Positions 18,741 through 28,015 of a stretch of 53,710 nucleotides of DNA are shown piece by piece. Source of the DNA: Bifidobacterium hapali (lineage in GTDB: Bacteria; Actinomycetota; Actinomycetes; Actinomycetales; Bifidobacteriaceae); NCBI RefSeq assembly GCF_002259755.1, contig NZ_MWWY01000031.1, forward strand, positions 1 to 53,710, in the 5' to 3' direction. The translations under genes were made by a program, and so were the position numbers. The notes beneath the pieces were generated by a model. The model was not told where the DNA came from and did not search any database. It saw only the letters and a list, made by a program, of their open reading frames with translations. Numbering within the stretch: position 1 is the first letter of the stretch; every line of letters starts with the position of its first letter.

Positions 18741-18893
18741 ATGAAATCCGTGCAAACGGTCAGGGCCATCCAGGCGAACACGCCGGCGGCACAGGCCGGC
18801 GCGAAGGATGTGATCGCCATCGCGTTCCAGATCAACTGGAACTCCGTGGCCAAGGAATGCACGGAGGTATACGGCCCCGAAGGCGTGGGCTAC
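18741..18893 (+). pseudogene. Remnant of a secreted alpha-amylase (GH13)
   Basis: About 51 codons from ATG 18741 encode a segment ending KDVIAIAFQINWNSVAKECT...YGPEGVGY. This matches the beginning of the mature domain of actinobacterial secreted alpha-amylases (family pattern: Val-Ile-Ala-x-x-Phe...Trp-Asn-Ser-x-Ala-x-Glu-Cys, then GPxGxGY followed by VQVSPP). The VQVSPP continuation and all catalytic regions are missing, and no proper signal peptide remains. The downstream frame to 19169 does not look like amylase. It is a deletion relic. Regulatory palindromes upstream suggest the intact gene belonged to the same LacI regulon. Bases 18894-19165 show no other gene. Confidence 0.7.
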
Positions 18894-19165
18894 GACGGGG
18901 CGCATCCATATGCGGACGGACGTATGCGCCGCTGCGAGGCGAAAGCGAACCTAAAACGACATGGCGTGTTCAACTTCGGTTCGTTTTGTTGTCGGCGGGA
19001 TGTTGATTTGCGACGCTACCGTCAATTTTGGAACTACCGCAACAGGAGTTCTCCAACGAAACCGGATGGGGCAATGTCTGATTTCGGGGGAAATGATGAG
19101 CGGCATGGGACGTGGTCAGCAGACAATGCGCGCGCCCTGCGCCACAAATGGAAGAAGAAGATTCC

Positions 19166-21343
19166 ATGAACATGAAGAAAGTCACGAAGTGCGCGATCGC
19201 GGCACTGACTTCTGTGGCCGCGCTCGGTGCGTTGGCTGCTCCGGCGTTCGCAGCCAACGGCTACGATCTCAATGGTAAGGGCGTGGACGCACTGTCCGTG
19301 CATGGTGGCGCGCAGCGTATCGCCGGTGTGTACGGCAACACCAAGGCCAAGAATGTGATTCTGTTCATCGGTGACGGCATGGGCGACTCCGAAATCACTG
19401 TGGCTCGTAACTACCTGCACGGCGTCAACGGCACCCTCAAGGGCATCGACACCATCGGCCAGGCTGGTTCCGCTCCGGAGACCGGCGTCGGCCAGTACAC
19501 TACTTTCTCGCTCGGCAACAACTCCGGCGACTCCCTGATGGCCAAGGATAAGAACGGTAACCTCACCGGCAACAAGACCGCTGGTGTTATTACTCCTGTC
19601 ACCGACTCCTCCGCCTCTGGCTCTGGCTGGTCTACCGGCACCAAGACCTACAACAACGCGGTCGACGTGGACGTCAAGGGCAACCCGCAGCTCAACCTCA
19701 TCGAGCTCGCCAAGGCCGCCGGTTACGCCACCGGTAACGTGACCACTTCCGAGATTCAGGACGCCACCCCGGCTGTCCTCGAATCTCACTCCACCGAACG
19801 TGCCTGCTACGGCCCGCAGGGCAAGTGGGATGGTTCCGATAAGAACGGCGACGGCAAGGTCGACCTCGAAGACGCCAAGCTCGCCGGCATCGGCAGCTGC
19901 CTTGCGAACCAGCTCAAGGCCAACGGCGGCATCGGCTCCATCTCCGAGCAGCTGCTCGACACCCGTGCCGACGTGACCATCGGTGGTGGCTCCAAGTACT
20001 TCAACCAGCTCGACCAGAACGGCAAGACCCTGTGGGACGACGCTGCGGCCCGCGGTTTCCAGACCGTCAAGTCCGGTGACGTGGAGGGCTTCAAGGCCCT
20101 GAAGGAAGCCAACCAGGACAAGCCGGTACTCGCCCTGCTCGGCGACGGCAACCTGCCGACCAAGTTCAACCCGTCCGTCGCTACCAAGTACAGCGAGGAC
20201 AAGGACAACAACCCGACCGTCTGCACTCCGAACGACAAGTGGCTCGGCAACAAGGGTGCGTCCCTCGCTGACTTCACCAACAAGGCTATTGAGCTGCTGC
20301 AGAACAACAAGAAGGGCGCTGAGAAGGGCTACTTCCTGCAGGTTGAGGGTGCTTCTATCGATAAGCAGGACCACAACGCTAACGCTTGCGGTCAGATCGG
20401 TGAGACCGACGACCTCGATCAGGCTATTCAGGCTGCACTCGCCAAGGTTGATCTGAACAACACGTTGATCATCGTGACTGCTGATCACGCGCACACTTCT
20501 CAGATCGTTGAAGCTCAGCCGTACTACGCACTGAGCACTGTGCTGCGCAACGCTGATGGCTCCAAGACCACCATCTCCTACGGCACTTCTGACTCCCCGG
20601 TTTACCAGGATGAGGAAGGCAACCCGATCGACAACGACGAGTACAAGCAGGGTGAGAACGGCGACGCCGATACCGACAAGAAGTTCGACGGCGCTCAGGG
20701 CAACATGAGCCACACTGGCACGCAGCTGCGCATCGCAGCTTCTGGCCCGGGTGCTTCTCGTGTGGATGGCCTGACTGATCAGACCGACAACTTCTACACC
20801 ATCGCCAACGCGCTGGGTCTTGCCTCTGACACGGACGCCCAGAAGGCGCTGTCCAACGATGCCAAGGTTGAAGTCAAGAAGGACAAGGACGGCAAGTACT
20901 TCGCTGAGGCCACTGGCTTCAACGGTGACGCGGTTCTCTCCTACAAGCTGACCGACAAGGCGTCTGGCAAGGTGGTTGATCAGTCCAACAGCAGCACCCC
21001 GGTCTCTGGTGTGCGTGTTGCTACCACGCAGACCACCACCATCGCTCTGCCTGCTGACTTCACTCCGGCTGAAGGTGCTAACTACACCTTTACGGTGAAC
21101 GGCAACCAGTCCGGTAAGGCCGTGGCTGTTGACTTCGCTGGTGCGAAGGCATCTTCCAATGAAAACCCGAACAAGGGTGACAACGGCAAGACCGATGAGA
21201 AGGGCAACCAGACTGTCGCTGGTGGCGAAGTCAAGAAGCCGGTTGCTCCGAACACTGGTGCTGCCGTGCTCGGCACTGTGATGCTGGCTCTGGCTCTCGT
21301 GGCCGCTGGCCTGTGCATTAAGTTCGCTAAGGCTCGTCGCTGA
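19166..21343 (+). CDS. phoA: Secreted, wall-anchored alkaline phosphatase
   Basis: This is a 725-residue protein from ATG 19166 (ATG 19172 is an alternative; both have a weak GAAGAAGAAG site). A signal peptide ends at AFA29. The alkaline phosphatase domain has the metal ligand Asp70 (IGDGMGDSE), the nucleophile Ser148 in [34 protein letters not shown] and the TADHAH motif. This is the E. coli PhoA pattern, except that the TA of the DSAASATA motif is changed to SG. After ~580 residues there is an extra beta-rich domain, a charged linker and the sortase-like APNTGA signal with membrane segment and basic tail. It releases phosphate outside the cell while remaining on the surface. A T-rich terminator follows. 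Confidence 0.93.
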   Translation: MNMKKVTKCAIAALTSVAALGALAAPAFAANGYDLNGKGVDALSVHGGAQRIAGVYGNTKAKNVILFIGDGMGDSEITVARNYLHGVNGTLKGIDTIGQAGSAPETGVGQYTTFSLGNNSGDSLMAKDKNGNLTGNKTAGVITPVTDSSASGSGWSTGTKTYNNAVDVDVKGNPQLNLIELAKAAGYATGNVTTSEIQDATPAVLESHSTERACYGPQGKWDGSDKNGDGKVDLEDAKLAGIGSCLANQLKANGGIGSISEQLLDTRADVTIGGGSKYFNQLDQNGKTLWDDAAARGFQTVKSGDVEGFKALKEANQDKPVLALLGDGNLPTKFNPSVATKYSEDKDNNPTVCTPNDKWLGNKGASLADFTNKAIELLQNNKKGAEKGYFLQVEGASIDKQDHNANACGQIGETDDLDQAIQAALAKVDLNNTLIIVTADHAHTSQIVEAQPYYALSTVLRNADGSKTTISYGTSDSPVYQDEEGNPIDNDEYKQGENGDADTDKKFDGAQGNMSHTGTQLRIAASGPGASRVDGLTDQTDNFYTIANALGLASDTDAQKALSNDAKVEVKKDKDGKYFAEATGFNGDAVLSYKLTDKASGKVVDQSNSSTPVSGVRVATTQTTTIALPADFTPAEGANYTFTVNGNQSGKAVAVDFAGAKASSNENPNKGDNGKTDEKGNQTVAGGEVKKPVAPNTGAAVLGTVMLALALVAAGLCIKFAKARR

Positions 21344-21360
21344 ATAATTAGGTGACATAA

Positions 21361-21390
21361 GGCTCCCCACGCAAGGGGAGCCTTTTTTAT
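21361..21390 (+). terminator. Rho-independent terminator of the alkaline phosphatase gene
   Basis: GGCTCCCC and GGGGAGCC form an 8-bp GC stem around ACGCAA, followed by six T residues. It lies 18 bp after the stop. Confidence 0.9.
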
Positions 21391-21448
21391 TCGGCAAACA
21401 CGTCAAAAAAATTTGTGTGGAAGTGGGAATAAAAGTTGCGCTTCTAAA

Positions 21449-21469
21449 GTTGAGTGGTGTAGGCTCAAG
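21449..21469. promoter_or_regulatory. HAIR-like operator for HspR upstream of dnaK
   Basis: GTTGAGT-N7-GCTCAAG at 21449-21469 matches the HspR-associated inverted repeat (CTTGAGT-N7-ACTCAAG). A second half-site CTTGAG occurs near 21553. HspR encoded at 25784 would repress the dnaK operon here until heat titrates DnaK, as known in Streptomyces and other actinobacteria. No CIRCE element was seen. Confidence 0.75.
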
Positions 21470-21600
21470 TTTTGGAAAACAAAACAGGCCGACATCCTCG
21501 AGATGAGGCGAGCGGGCTACGGTAGTCGAAAGCCGCAGTCCGCGATCCGAGACTTGAGCAAGTGAACGTCAACGAATAATCAACCAAAGGAGCACACATT

Positions 21601-23490
21601 ATGGCACGTGCAGTAGGTATTGATCTGGGTACTACGAACTCCTGCATTGCAACGCTGGAAGGCGGCGAGCCAACCGTCATCGTCAACGCGGAAGGTATGC
21701 GCACTACGCCGTCCGTCGTGGCTTTCTCGAAGTCCGGCGAAATCCTCGTCGGTGAAGTCGCCAAGCGTCAGGCAGTCACCAACGTCGACCGCACTATCTC
21801 GTCCGTCAAGCGTCACATGGGCACTGACTGGACCGTCGAAATCGATGGTAAGAAGTGGACTCCGCAGGAGATCTCCGCACAGATCCTGATGAAGCTGAAG
21901 AGGGACGCTGAAGCGTACCTCGGCGAGCCGGTTACGGACGCTGTGATTACCTGCCCGGCATACTTCAACGATGCTCAGCGTCAGGCTACTAAGGACGCTG
22001 GTACGATCGCCGGCTTGAACGTTCTGCGTATCATCAACGAGCCGACCGCTGCGGCTCTGGCATACGGCCTCGAAAAGGGCAAGGATGACGAGCACATCCT
22101 CGTCTTCGATCTGGGCGGTGGCACCTTCGATGTGTCCCTGCTGGAGATCGGTAAGGACGACGATGGCTTCTCCACCATTCAGGTGCAGGCCACGAACGGC
22201 GATAATCACTTGGGTGGCGATGATTGGGATCAGAAGATCATCGACTGGCTGGTCAGCGAAGTCAAGAACAAGTACGGCGTTGATCTGTCCAAGGACAAGA
22301 TCGCGCTGCAGCGTTTGAAGGAAGCCTCTGAGCAGGCGAAGAAGGAACTGTCTTCGTCGACCTCGACCTCCATCAACATGCAGTATCTGGCCATGACCCC
22401 TGACGGTACGCCGGTCCACCTCGATGAGACGCTGACTCGTGCGCACTTCGAGGAAATGACTTCCGATCTGCTTGGTCGTTGCCGCGCTCCGTTCAACAAC
22501 GTGCTGCGTGACGCGGGCATCGGTGTGAACGATATCGATCACGTCGTGCTTGTCGGTGGTTCGACTCGTATGCCGGCCGTCAAGGAGCTCGTCAAGGAGC
22601 TCACCGGTGGCAAGGAAGCGAATCAGTCCGTCAACCCGGATGAGGTTGTGGCTGTCGGTGCTGCTGTGCAGTCCGGTGTTATCAAGGGCGACCGTAAGGA
22701 TGTCCTGCTGATCGATGTGACCCCGCTGTCTCTGGGCATTGAGACCAAGGGTGGCATCATGACCAAGCTCATCGAGCGCAATACCGCTATTCCGACCAAG
22801 CGTTCCGAAGTCTTCTCGACCGCTGAAGATAACCAGCCGTCTGTGCTGATTCAGGTCTATCAGGGCGAGCGTGAGTTCGCTCGCGACAACAAGCCGCTGG
22901 GCACCTTCGAGCTGACCGGTATCGCTCCGGCTCCGCGTGGCGTCCCGCAGATCGAAGTCACCTTCGATATCGATGCGAACGGCATCGTGCACGTGTCCGC
23001 GAAGGACAAGGGCACCGGCAAGGAGCAGTCGATGACCATCACCGGTGGCTCCGGCCTGCCGAAGGATGAGATTGACCGCATGGTCAAGGAAGCCGAGGCT
23101 CACGAGGCTGAGGATAAGAAGCGCAAGGAGGAAGCTGAGACCCGTAACCAGGCCGAAGCGTTCGCCTACCAGACCGAAAAGCTCGTGAACGACAACAAGG
23201 ACAAGATCTCCGACGAGATCGCCAAGGAAGTCACCGAGAAGGTCAACGCGCTGAAGGAAGCCCTGAAGGGTGACGACATCGAGAAGATCAAGACCGCGCA
23301 GAGCGAGCTGATGACCGCCGCGCAGAAGATCGGCGAGGCGCTGTACTCGCAGCAAGCTGCTGCCGGTGCCGCGGGCGCTGCCGGTGCTGCGGCGGGTAAC
23401 GGTACGACTGGCGCTGCCTCGAACAGCGACGACGACGTGGTGGACGCCGAAGTCGTGGACGATGACGACGACAAGAAGGATAACAAGTAA
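21601..23490 (+). CDS. dnaK: Chaperone DnaK (Hsp70)
   Basis: This is a 629-residue protein of the expected length. The ATPase domain opens with [17 protein letters not shown], includes the phosphate-binding [15 protein letters not shown] and [14 protein letters not shown], and ends at a linker ([18 protein letters not shown]). The substrate-binding domain follows, and an Ala/Gly-rich C-terminal tail ends in an acidic Asp-rich stretch. It folds nascent and heat-damaged proteins with DnaJ and GrpE. ATG 21601 is preceded by AAAGGAG. It leads the dnaK-grpE-dnaJ-hspR operon and has an HspR-type operator upstream. Confidence 0.98.
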   Translation: MARAVGIDLGTTNSCIATLEGGEPTVIVNAEGMRTTPSVVAFSKSGEILVGEVAKRQAVTNVDRTISSVKRHMGTDWTVEIDGKKWTPQEISAQILMKLKRDAEAYLGEPVTDAVITCPAYFNDAQRQATKDAGTIAGLNVLRIINEPTAAALAYGLEKGKDDEHILVFDLGGGTFDVSLLEIGKDDDGFSTIQVQATNGDNHLGGDDWDQKIIDWLVSEVKNKYGVDLSKDKIALQRLKEASEQAKKELSSSTSTSINMQYLAMTPDGTPVHLDETLTRAHFEEMTSDLLGRCRAPFNNVLRDAGIGVNDIDHVVLVGGSTRMPAVKELVKELTGGKEANQSVNPDEVVAVGAAVQSGVIKGDRKDVLLIDVTPLSLGIETKGGIMTKLIERNTAIPTKRSEVFSTAEDNQPSVLIQVYQGEREFARDNKPLGTFELTGIAPAPRGVPQIEVTFDIDANGIVHVSAKDKGTGKEQSMTITGGSGLPKDEIDRMVKEAEAHEAEDKKRKEEAETRNQAEAFAYQTEKLVNDNKDKISDEIAKEVTEKVNALKEALKGDDIEKIKTAQSELMTAAQKIGEALYSQQAAAGAAGAAGAAAGNGTTGAASNSDDDVVDAEVVDDDDDKKDNK

Positions 23491-23492
23491 TC

Positions 23493-24287
23493 ATGTCCGG
23501 ATTCGATAAGGACGATTACCTGAACGACCTGCCGGACGCGGACGATCTGTCCACGGCCGGCACGGCCGCCTCTACGGACCCGTCAGCGACGGCGTCCGAC
23601 TCTGCGGCTGCTTCTGCTGCTGCGTCTACCACGTCTGCCGCTGCGAAAGGCGACGAACAGTCGGTTGCGGCTGGCTCGACATCCTCGGCTGAGGAAGCTG
23701 ATGCTGCGAATGCTGCTGCATCCAAGGATGTGGCAGGCGATACAGCGTCCGCGAAAGAAGCATCAGCTAACACGACTGATGCTCCTTCCAAGGATGCTTC
23801 CGCAGATACGTCCAAAGACGCTGATGCTGGCAAGTCCGACGACGATACGCTCACCCCACTTGGCAAAGCTAAGAAGGAAGCCGCTGATTACCTCGAAGCT
23901 CTGCAACGCGAACGTGCTGAGTTCGTCAACTACCGTAATCGTGCGCAGAAAGAACAGGAACGTTTCCGTCAGCATGGCATTATCGACGTGCTGACTGCGT
24001 TGTTGCCTGCTCTTGATGACATCGATCGTATCCGTGAACACAGTGAGATGGATGATTCCTTCAAGGCTGTGTCTGCGAAGATCGACAAAGCGTTCGAGAA
24101 GTTCGGCGTTGAGAAGTTCGGCGAAAAAGGTGAGGATTTCGATCCAACTAAGCACGAGGCGATCCTGCACAAGCCGGACGCTTCGGCCGACAAGGAAACG
24201 GTCGATACCGTCGTCGAAGCCGGCTACCGCATCGGTGATCGCGTCATCCGCGCCGCCCGAGTAGTAGTAGCAGCTCCGCAAAACTGA
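23493..24287 (+). CDS. grpE: Nucleotide-exchange factor GrpE
   Basis: This is a 264-residue protein. The first ~120 residues are an unusually long low-complexity segment of Ala, Ser, Asp and Thr. The long dimerisation helix starts around residue 127 (KKEAADYLEALQRERAEFVNYRNRAQ). The GrpE core DVLTALLPALDDIDRI is followed by the beta domain ending GYRIGDRVIRAARVVVA. It releases ADP from DnaK. It begins 2 bp after the dnaK stop, so the two are translationally coupled. The long N-terminus is typical of bifidobacterial GrpE; its role is unknown. Confidence 0.96.
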   Translation: MSGFDKDDYLNDLPDADDLSTAGTAASTDPSATASDSAAASAAASTTSAAAKGDEQSVAAGSTSSAEEADAANAAASKDVAGDTASAKEASANTTDAPSKDASADTSKDADAGKSDDDTLTPLGKAKKEAADYLEALQRERAEFVNYRNRAQKEQERFRQHGIIDVLTALLPALDDIDRIREHSEMDDSFKAVSAKIDKAFEKFGVEKFGEKGEDFDPTKHEAILHKPDASADKETVDTVVEAGYRIGDRVIRAARVVVAAPQN

Positions 24288-24318
24288 CCTCCCATCTCCT
24301 TTCTCTCGTTAAGAGGAC

Positions 24319-24376
24319 TTTGCAGAAGTTGGCCATCGTGGTCACCATCAAGATCATCACAGCCAACTTCTGCAAA
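24319..24376. repeat. Inverted repeat after grpE
   Basis: Perfect 15-bp arms TTTGCAGAAGTTGGC (24319-24333) and GCCAACTTCTGCAAA (24362-24376) flank a 28-bp loop. It begins 32 bp after the grpE stop, inside the chaperone operon. It may attenuate read-through or protect the dnaK-grpE message. Confidence 0.8.
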
Positions 24377-24399
24377 ACGTAAAGTTTAACGACTAATGA

Positions 24400-24563
24400 G
24401 CGTGGGGCAACGATATGCGTTGTCCGACCGTAAGACTTGGCCGCAGCGCGTTTCACGCGCTCTTCGCAGCAAGCTGCTCACTGAGCCTACGGACAGTCCA
24501 CTGGACTGTCCGTTTAACGGCTCAGCCGGAGCGTGTCGGACAACGCATATCGTTGCCCCACGC
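24400..24563. repeat. 164-bp palindromic element between grpE and dnaJ
   Basis: The outer arms of 29 bp (24400-24428 and 24535-24563) are perfectly complementary. Inside are CTGAGCC/GGCTCAG (24481-24487 and 24519-24525) and an 11-bp palindrome CGGACAGTCCA-C-TGGACTGTCCG (24490-24512), and a small GCGCG hairpin near 24446. It could fold as a multi-branched cruciform or RNA. It ends 56 bp before dnaJ, so it could insulate or regulate dnaJ-hspR separately from dnaK-grpE. Confidence 0.85.
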
Positions 24564-24619
24564 GGTCGCCGCAGAAACTTACTAATTCATTGCAATAGAC
24601 TTTTTGAAAGGAGACATGA

Positions 24620-25648
24620 ATGGCTGAAAATGAATGGCTGAGCAAAGACTTCTACAAAGTCCTCGGTGTCTCCAAGGACGCCAGCGAGGCCGATATCACG
24701 AAGGCTTATCGCAAGCTCGCCCGTAAATATCATCCTGATCTGAATAAGACCAAGGAAGCTGAGGAGAAATTCAAGGACATCTCCGAAGCATACGACGTAC
24801 TTAATAACAAGGAAACCCGTCAAAAGTATGACGCGATTCGCCAGTTTGGTATGGGCGGTGCGCGTTTCGCTGGCGGTTCCGGTAATGGTGGATTTGACGC
24901 GTCCGGCTTCTCCGACGTTTTCGGTTCGATGTTCGGCGGCGCTGGCAACGGCGGTAATATCCGCTTCTCGACAAGTGGCGGCGCTGGCCCCACTAATCTT
25001 AACGATATTTTCTCGATGTTCGGCGGCGCTGCAGGTGCCGGCGCTGGCGGCTTTGGTCAAGGCAATCCGTATGGCCAGTATGGGCAGTATGAGTCTGCTC
25101 CGGAACCGGAAAACGGTGAGGATCGCACGTCGAAGATTCACTTGACGTTCCGTCAAGCGGTGAAGGGAGCGACCGTCTCCTTAAGCGTTGACGGCAAGAA
25201 GTTCAAGACGCATATTCCGGCTGGTGTGAAGGACGGTCAGAAGATTCGTCTGGGCGGCAAGGGTAAGCCGGGTCGTAACGGCGGTAAGCCGGGCGATCTG
25301 TACCTGCATGTGAGCGTGGCTGAGGACCCACGGTTTACGATGAGCGGTCACGATCTGGTGGTTGATCTGCCAGTAACCGTGGGTGAAGCAGTGGCTGGTG
25401 CGAAAGTCGAGATGAAGGATATTGACGGCGAGCCAGTCACGTTTAAGGTGCCTGCTGGGTCGTCGAGTGGTACTGAAGTGCATGTTGCTGGTAAGGGCGT
25501 GAAGAACGGTAATGCGTTCGGCGACCTGATCGGGCGCGTGCAGATTCATGTGCCGTCGAAGCCTGGTTTGGGTGCTAAGCATGCTGCGAAAGAGTTCGAT
25601 AAGGCGTCGGGTGATTTCGCTGCAGAACTGGCTGCTCAGCGGGCATGA
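24620..25648 (+). CDS. dnaJ: Co-chaperone DnaJ (zinc-finger-less, type II)
   Basis: This is a 342-residue protein. The J domain occupies about residues 9-75 with the essential HPD at 38-40, and a Gly/Phe-rich region follows (~85-155). The substrate-binding C-terminal domains come next with no CxxCxGxG zinc-finger repeats. That makes it the short DnaJ/CbpA-like form usually found in actinobacterial dnaK operons beside hspR. It stimulates the DnaK ATPase and delivers substrates. ATG 24620 has GAAAGGAG upstream. A 332-bp gap with two large palindromes separates it from grpE. Confidence 0.95.
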   Translation: MAENEWLSKDFYKVLGVSKDASEADITKAYRKLARKYHPDLNKTKEAEEKFKDISEAYDVLNNKETRQKYDAIRQFGMGGARFAGGSGNGGFDASGFSDVFGSMFGGAGNGGNIRFSTSGGAGPTNLNDIFSMFGGAAGAGAGGFGQGNPYGQYGQYESAPEPENGEDRTSKIHLTFRQAVKGATVSLSVDGKKFKTHIPAGVKDGQKIRLGGKGKPGRNGGKPGDLYLHVSVAEDPRFTMSGHDLVVDLPVTVGEAVAGAKVEMKDIDGEPVTFKVPAGSSSGTEVHVAGKGVKNGNAFGDLIGRVQIHVPSKPGLGAKHAAKEFDKASGDFAAELAAQRA

Positions 25649-25675
25649 ATAATGAATAGTATCGCGTAGCGATAT

Positions 25676-25727
25676 TGAGGGGTAGTCAACACAGATGAGG
25701 TATTGCGCAAGTGTTGACTACCCCTCA
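25676..25727 (+). terminator. Hairpin between dnaJ and hspR
   Basis: Perfect 17-bp arms TGAGGGGTAGTCAACAC (25676-25692) and its complement (25711-25727) have an 18-nt loop and no T-run. A small palindrome TATCGCGTAGCGATA lies immediately before (25661-25675). The hairpin ends 56 bp before hspR and may reduce read-through into the repressor gene. Confidence 0.7.
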
Positions 25728-25783
25728 GTCAGCTTTACCGACGAAGTGAATGTGGTGAGCTGAAAAACTAAGCAATAAAGGAG

Positions 25784-26359
25784 ATGAGTGCTTTGGCGAG
25801 AATTGCGCAAGAAGTGAAGCGTGCGTACGCCGCGTGTGCGGCGGCACTCGTCTCCGGCCGAGCTGATTTAGACACCGTGGATTCGCTGGGACTGAACGTG
25901 GAGTTGCCAGTATTTGCGGTCGGTCAAGCGGCTCAACTGGCGGGTATACATCCGCAAACATTGCGTCAATACGATCGACTGGGGTTGGTTGTGCCCAAGC
26001 GCACAGAAGGTGGTGCGCGGCGGTACACATTGCGTGATATCGATCGACTGGTACAAGCCCAGCATTTAAGCCAAGATGAAGGTATTAATCTGGCTGGCGT
26101 TACGCGCATTCTTTCTTTGCAGGAAGAGAACCGTCAGTTGCGTCGGCAGAATCGGCATTTGCGTCGGCGTCTCGAAGGTGACAGCGTGTTTGAAGCCGGT
26201 CTCGACGGCGAAGTTGTCGAAGTGCGGCAGGCAAAGTCACGCTATTATCGCGTGTGGCGTCACGGTAGCGGCAAACCGTTGCAAATCACGGCTGGACCGG
26301 CAGATAACGATTTCGACGGCGATCTAGTACCGTCCGATATCGTGCTTCTCGGCGATTGA
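25784..26359 (+). CDS. hspR: HspR, MerR-family heat-shock repressor
   Basis: This is a 191-residue protein. The MerR helix-turn-helix lies around residues 44-110 (FAVGQAAQLAGIHPQTLRQYDRLGLVVPKR...GGARRYTLRDI), and a coiled-coil (EENRQLRRQNRHLRRRLEG) and a C-terminal extension follow. It represses the dnaK operon and uses DnaK as co-repressor in related bacteria. ATG 25784 directly abuts AAAGGAG, so the in-frame TTG at 25793 is better placed and may be the true start. It closes the chaperone operon and is followed at once by a palindromic array. Confidence 0.93.
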   Translation: MSALARIAQEVKRAYAACAAALVSGRADLDTVDSLGLNVELPVFAVGQAAQLAGIHPQTLRQYDRLGLVVPKRTEGGARRYTLRDIDRLVQAQHLSQDEGINLAGVTRILSLQEENRQLRRQNRHLRRRLEGDSVFEAGLDGEVVEVRQAKSRYYRVWRHGSGKPLQITAGPADNDFDGDLVPSDIVLLGD

Positions 26360-26368
26360 GCGGCAGGC

Positions 26369-26569
26369 GGCCGTAACTCAGCATGATCCCATTCCCATCC
26401 ACGAGTTACGGCCGTTCGCGTGGGTGATAACGGCCGTAACTCAGCAGTATCTCGCATCTTTCATTGAGTTACGGCCGTTTAACGGGGTGTAAAAGGCCGT
26501 AACTCAGCAATAACGCGTGCCTGTCCACGAGTTACGGCCGTTCGCGTGGGTGATAACGGCCGTAACTCA
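26369..26569. repeat. Array of 3.5 inverted-repeat units, 63-bp period (family GGCCGTAACTCA)
   Basis: Left arms GGCCGTAACTCA start at 26369, 26432, 26495 and 26558. Right arms NGAGTTACGGCC start at 26402, 26465 and 26528. Units are 45 bp, spacers 18 bp and the period exactly 63 bp. Unit centres and spacers differ or alternate (TTCGCGTGGGTGATAAC recurs), while arms are conserved. A fourth right arm would fall at 26591 but is degenerate. It is the same family as 939-1109, 25 kb away. It sits between the hspR stop and a HAD gene. Confidence 0.93.
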
Positions 26570-26652
26570 ATGAAAGAGCGTGCTCGTCCGCAAGGTTTGG
26601 TGAGATAGAGGTAACAAACCTACGCCGTAACGCATAGAGAAAGGGCCTTGCG

Positions 26653-27327
26653 ATGCTGCTCAAAGCCGTGTTCTGGGATATGGATGGTACGCTAATCGAC
26701 TCCGAACCGTACTGGCACGCCGGTGAAATGGAAATCGCCAAGGCGCACGGCGGCTATTGGGATCTCGATCTCGCGTGGCAGGGTTCTGGCACTCCGGTAC
26801 CGCAGGTCGCGCAGCGCATGGTCGATCATGGATGCCAGCTGTCGGTTGAGGAGATCGGCAAGGGCATGATCGACTATGTGGCGAAGGCTGAAGCCGCGCA
26901 CATGCCGTGGATTGATGGTGTGACTGATGTGCTTGAATCGTTGATCGCCGTGGGCATTCCGTCCGTGCTGGTCACCACGTCTCCGCGCCATCTAGCACAA
27001 GGATTAGTTGATCAGGCTCCGAAGGGCGCGTTTGCTGGTTTCATCTGTGGCGACGACGATGTGGAGAAAAAGCCGTCTCCTGCGCCATATTTGGCTGCTG
27101 CGAAACTATTAGGCATCGAACCGTCTGACATGGCATATTGCGTGGCGCTCGAAGATTCGATGAGCGGTTTGAAGTCTGCTGCTGCGTCCGGCGCGACGAC
27201 GATCGCGCAGACTGGATATATCAATACGGATACGTCGAACGGGCCGCAGTTTGCGTCTATTAACGGCTATGCCGGCGTGACTGCGGAAACGCTCGACGCG
27301 TTTGTACAGCGTCGCGTTGCTGCATGA
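26653..27327 (+). CDS. HAD-superfamily hydrolase, beta-phosphoglucomutase-like
   Basis: This is a 224-residue protein. HAD motif I is VFWDMDGTLIDSE (Asp9 nucleophile, Asp11), motif II LVTTSPR, Lys in VEKKPSPAPYL, and motif IV ALEDSMSGLKSAAASG, the pattern of subfamily IA phosphatases and beta-phosphoglucomutase-like enzymes. The helical cap occupies residues ~16-90. It probably dephosphorylates a small metabolite in the cytoplasm; the substrate cannot be read. GAAAGGGCC precedes ATG 26653. It stands alone after the palindromic array. Confidence 0.88.
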   Translation: MLLKAVFWDMDGTLIDSEPYWHAGEMEIAKAHGGYWDLDLAWQGSGTPVPQVAQRMVDHGCQLSVEEIGKGMIDYVAKAEAAHMPWIDGVTDVLESLIAVGIPSVLVTTSPRHLAQGLVDQAPKGAFAGFICGDDDVEKKPSPAPYLAAAKLLGIEPSDMAYCVALEDSMSGLKSAAASGATTIAQTGYINTDTSNGPQFASINGYAGVTAETLDAFVQRRVAA

Positions 27328-27455
27328 TCGCGGACTGACTGGCTGGCACTGATTGACTGTACGCGCGGCGAATTTCTGCCGAACACTGAACTGTTTCTAC
27401 CAGCAGGAGAGTAGGCTGGAAACTGACCGTATTATGCGCACTAAGGAGGCGTATC

Positions 27456-27707
27456 ATGGCTGATTTCAATTTTGGAGATGGCCTGCGCAAGGTGTTCCTT
27501 GCGGGCATTGGCGCTCTGGCTACCACAGTGGAAAAGAGCCAAGAGATCGTTGACGATCTCGTCAAGAAGGGTGAGCTGACTGTTGAGCAAGGCAAGGCGT
27601 TGAACACTGAGCTCAAGCGTAAGGCCGCAGAAGTCAAGGAGGAGTCCGCGAAGAAGGACGCTGCCGCGACTGATACTGCTGAGTCCAGCGAGACCAAGGC
27701 CGAGTAA
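27456..27707 (+). CDS. Phasin-like helical protein
   Basis: This is an 83-residue protein. Residues 5-32 form an amphipathic helix (LRKVFLAGIGALATTVEKSQEIVDDLVKKG is the recognisable part), and the tail is Lys/Glu/Ala-rich. It resembles small PhaF/phasin-family or granule-associated-like proteins, which in bacteria without polyester granules have unknown roles. ATG 27456 follows AAGGAGG. It stands alone. A 7-bp hairpin CTCCCTT/AAGGGAG lies at 27810-27827. Confidence 0.75.
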   Translation: MADFNFGDGLRKVFLAGIGALATTVEKSQEIVDDLVKKGELTVEQGKALNTELKRKAAEVKEESAKKDAAATDTAESSETKAE

Positions 27708-27847
27708 GACAGCGGTGCAAGGCACTAATCTGTTGCCTTATTGTTAAGTCCCTCCTGACTGCAGCCCAGAGGCTAGTATCCTGCGTCATTAATCCGTTAG
27801 GTGGAGTGGCTCCCTTGATAAAGGGAGACAAGAGTCACCACCGGCGC

Positions 27848-27900
27848 GCGTGGCGGTTTTCGCTCACTGAGAGTCGTTCAGTGAGCGTTTTCTGCCACGC
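27848..27900. repeat. Palindromic unit of the GTGGCRGWTTTYGCTC family with a trailing half-copy
   Basis: GCGTGGCGGTTTTCGCTCAC at 27848-27867 pairs with the complement ending CTGCCACGC at 27900; the part from GGCGG (27852) to CTGCC (27896) is 45 bp. A half unit GCGTGGCGG restarts at 27909, 61 bp later. The same family occurs at 32372-32482 and 46982-47171. It lies upstream of the AarF gene and overlaps the spurious 5' extension of that frame. Confidence 0.82.
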
Positions 27901-28015
27901 ACTAGCACGCGTGGCGGTGTGCTGCCAAGGGGTGACGAACATCGTAAACGAACTTCTGATGCAGAATGCTAGCAATAAGGCAACGCTGTCTGTGCAAGTC
28001 AAAGAAACCAACATC

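Noticed and set aside
18894..19165. Continuation of the alpha-amylase relic as a functional 161-codon gene
   Set aside because: After GVGY the translation loses all amylase similarity and no other family is visible.
19034..21406. 790-codon minus-strand ORF opposite the alkaline phosphatase gene
   Set aside because: Antisense shadow; no family features, while the plus strand carries complete PhoA motifs.
27806..28015. N-terminal extension of the AarF/UbiB gene
   Set aside because: The open frame reads through a palindromic repeat unit and has no ribosome site; the family homology starts after ATG 28016.
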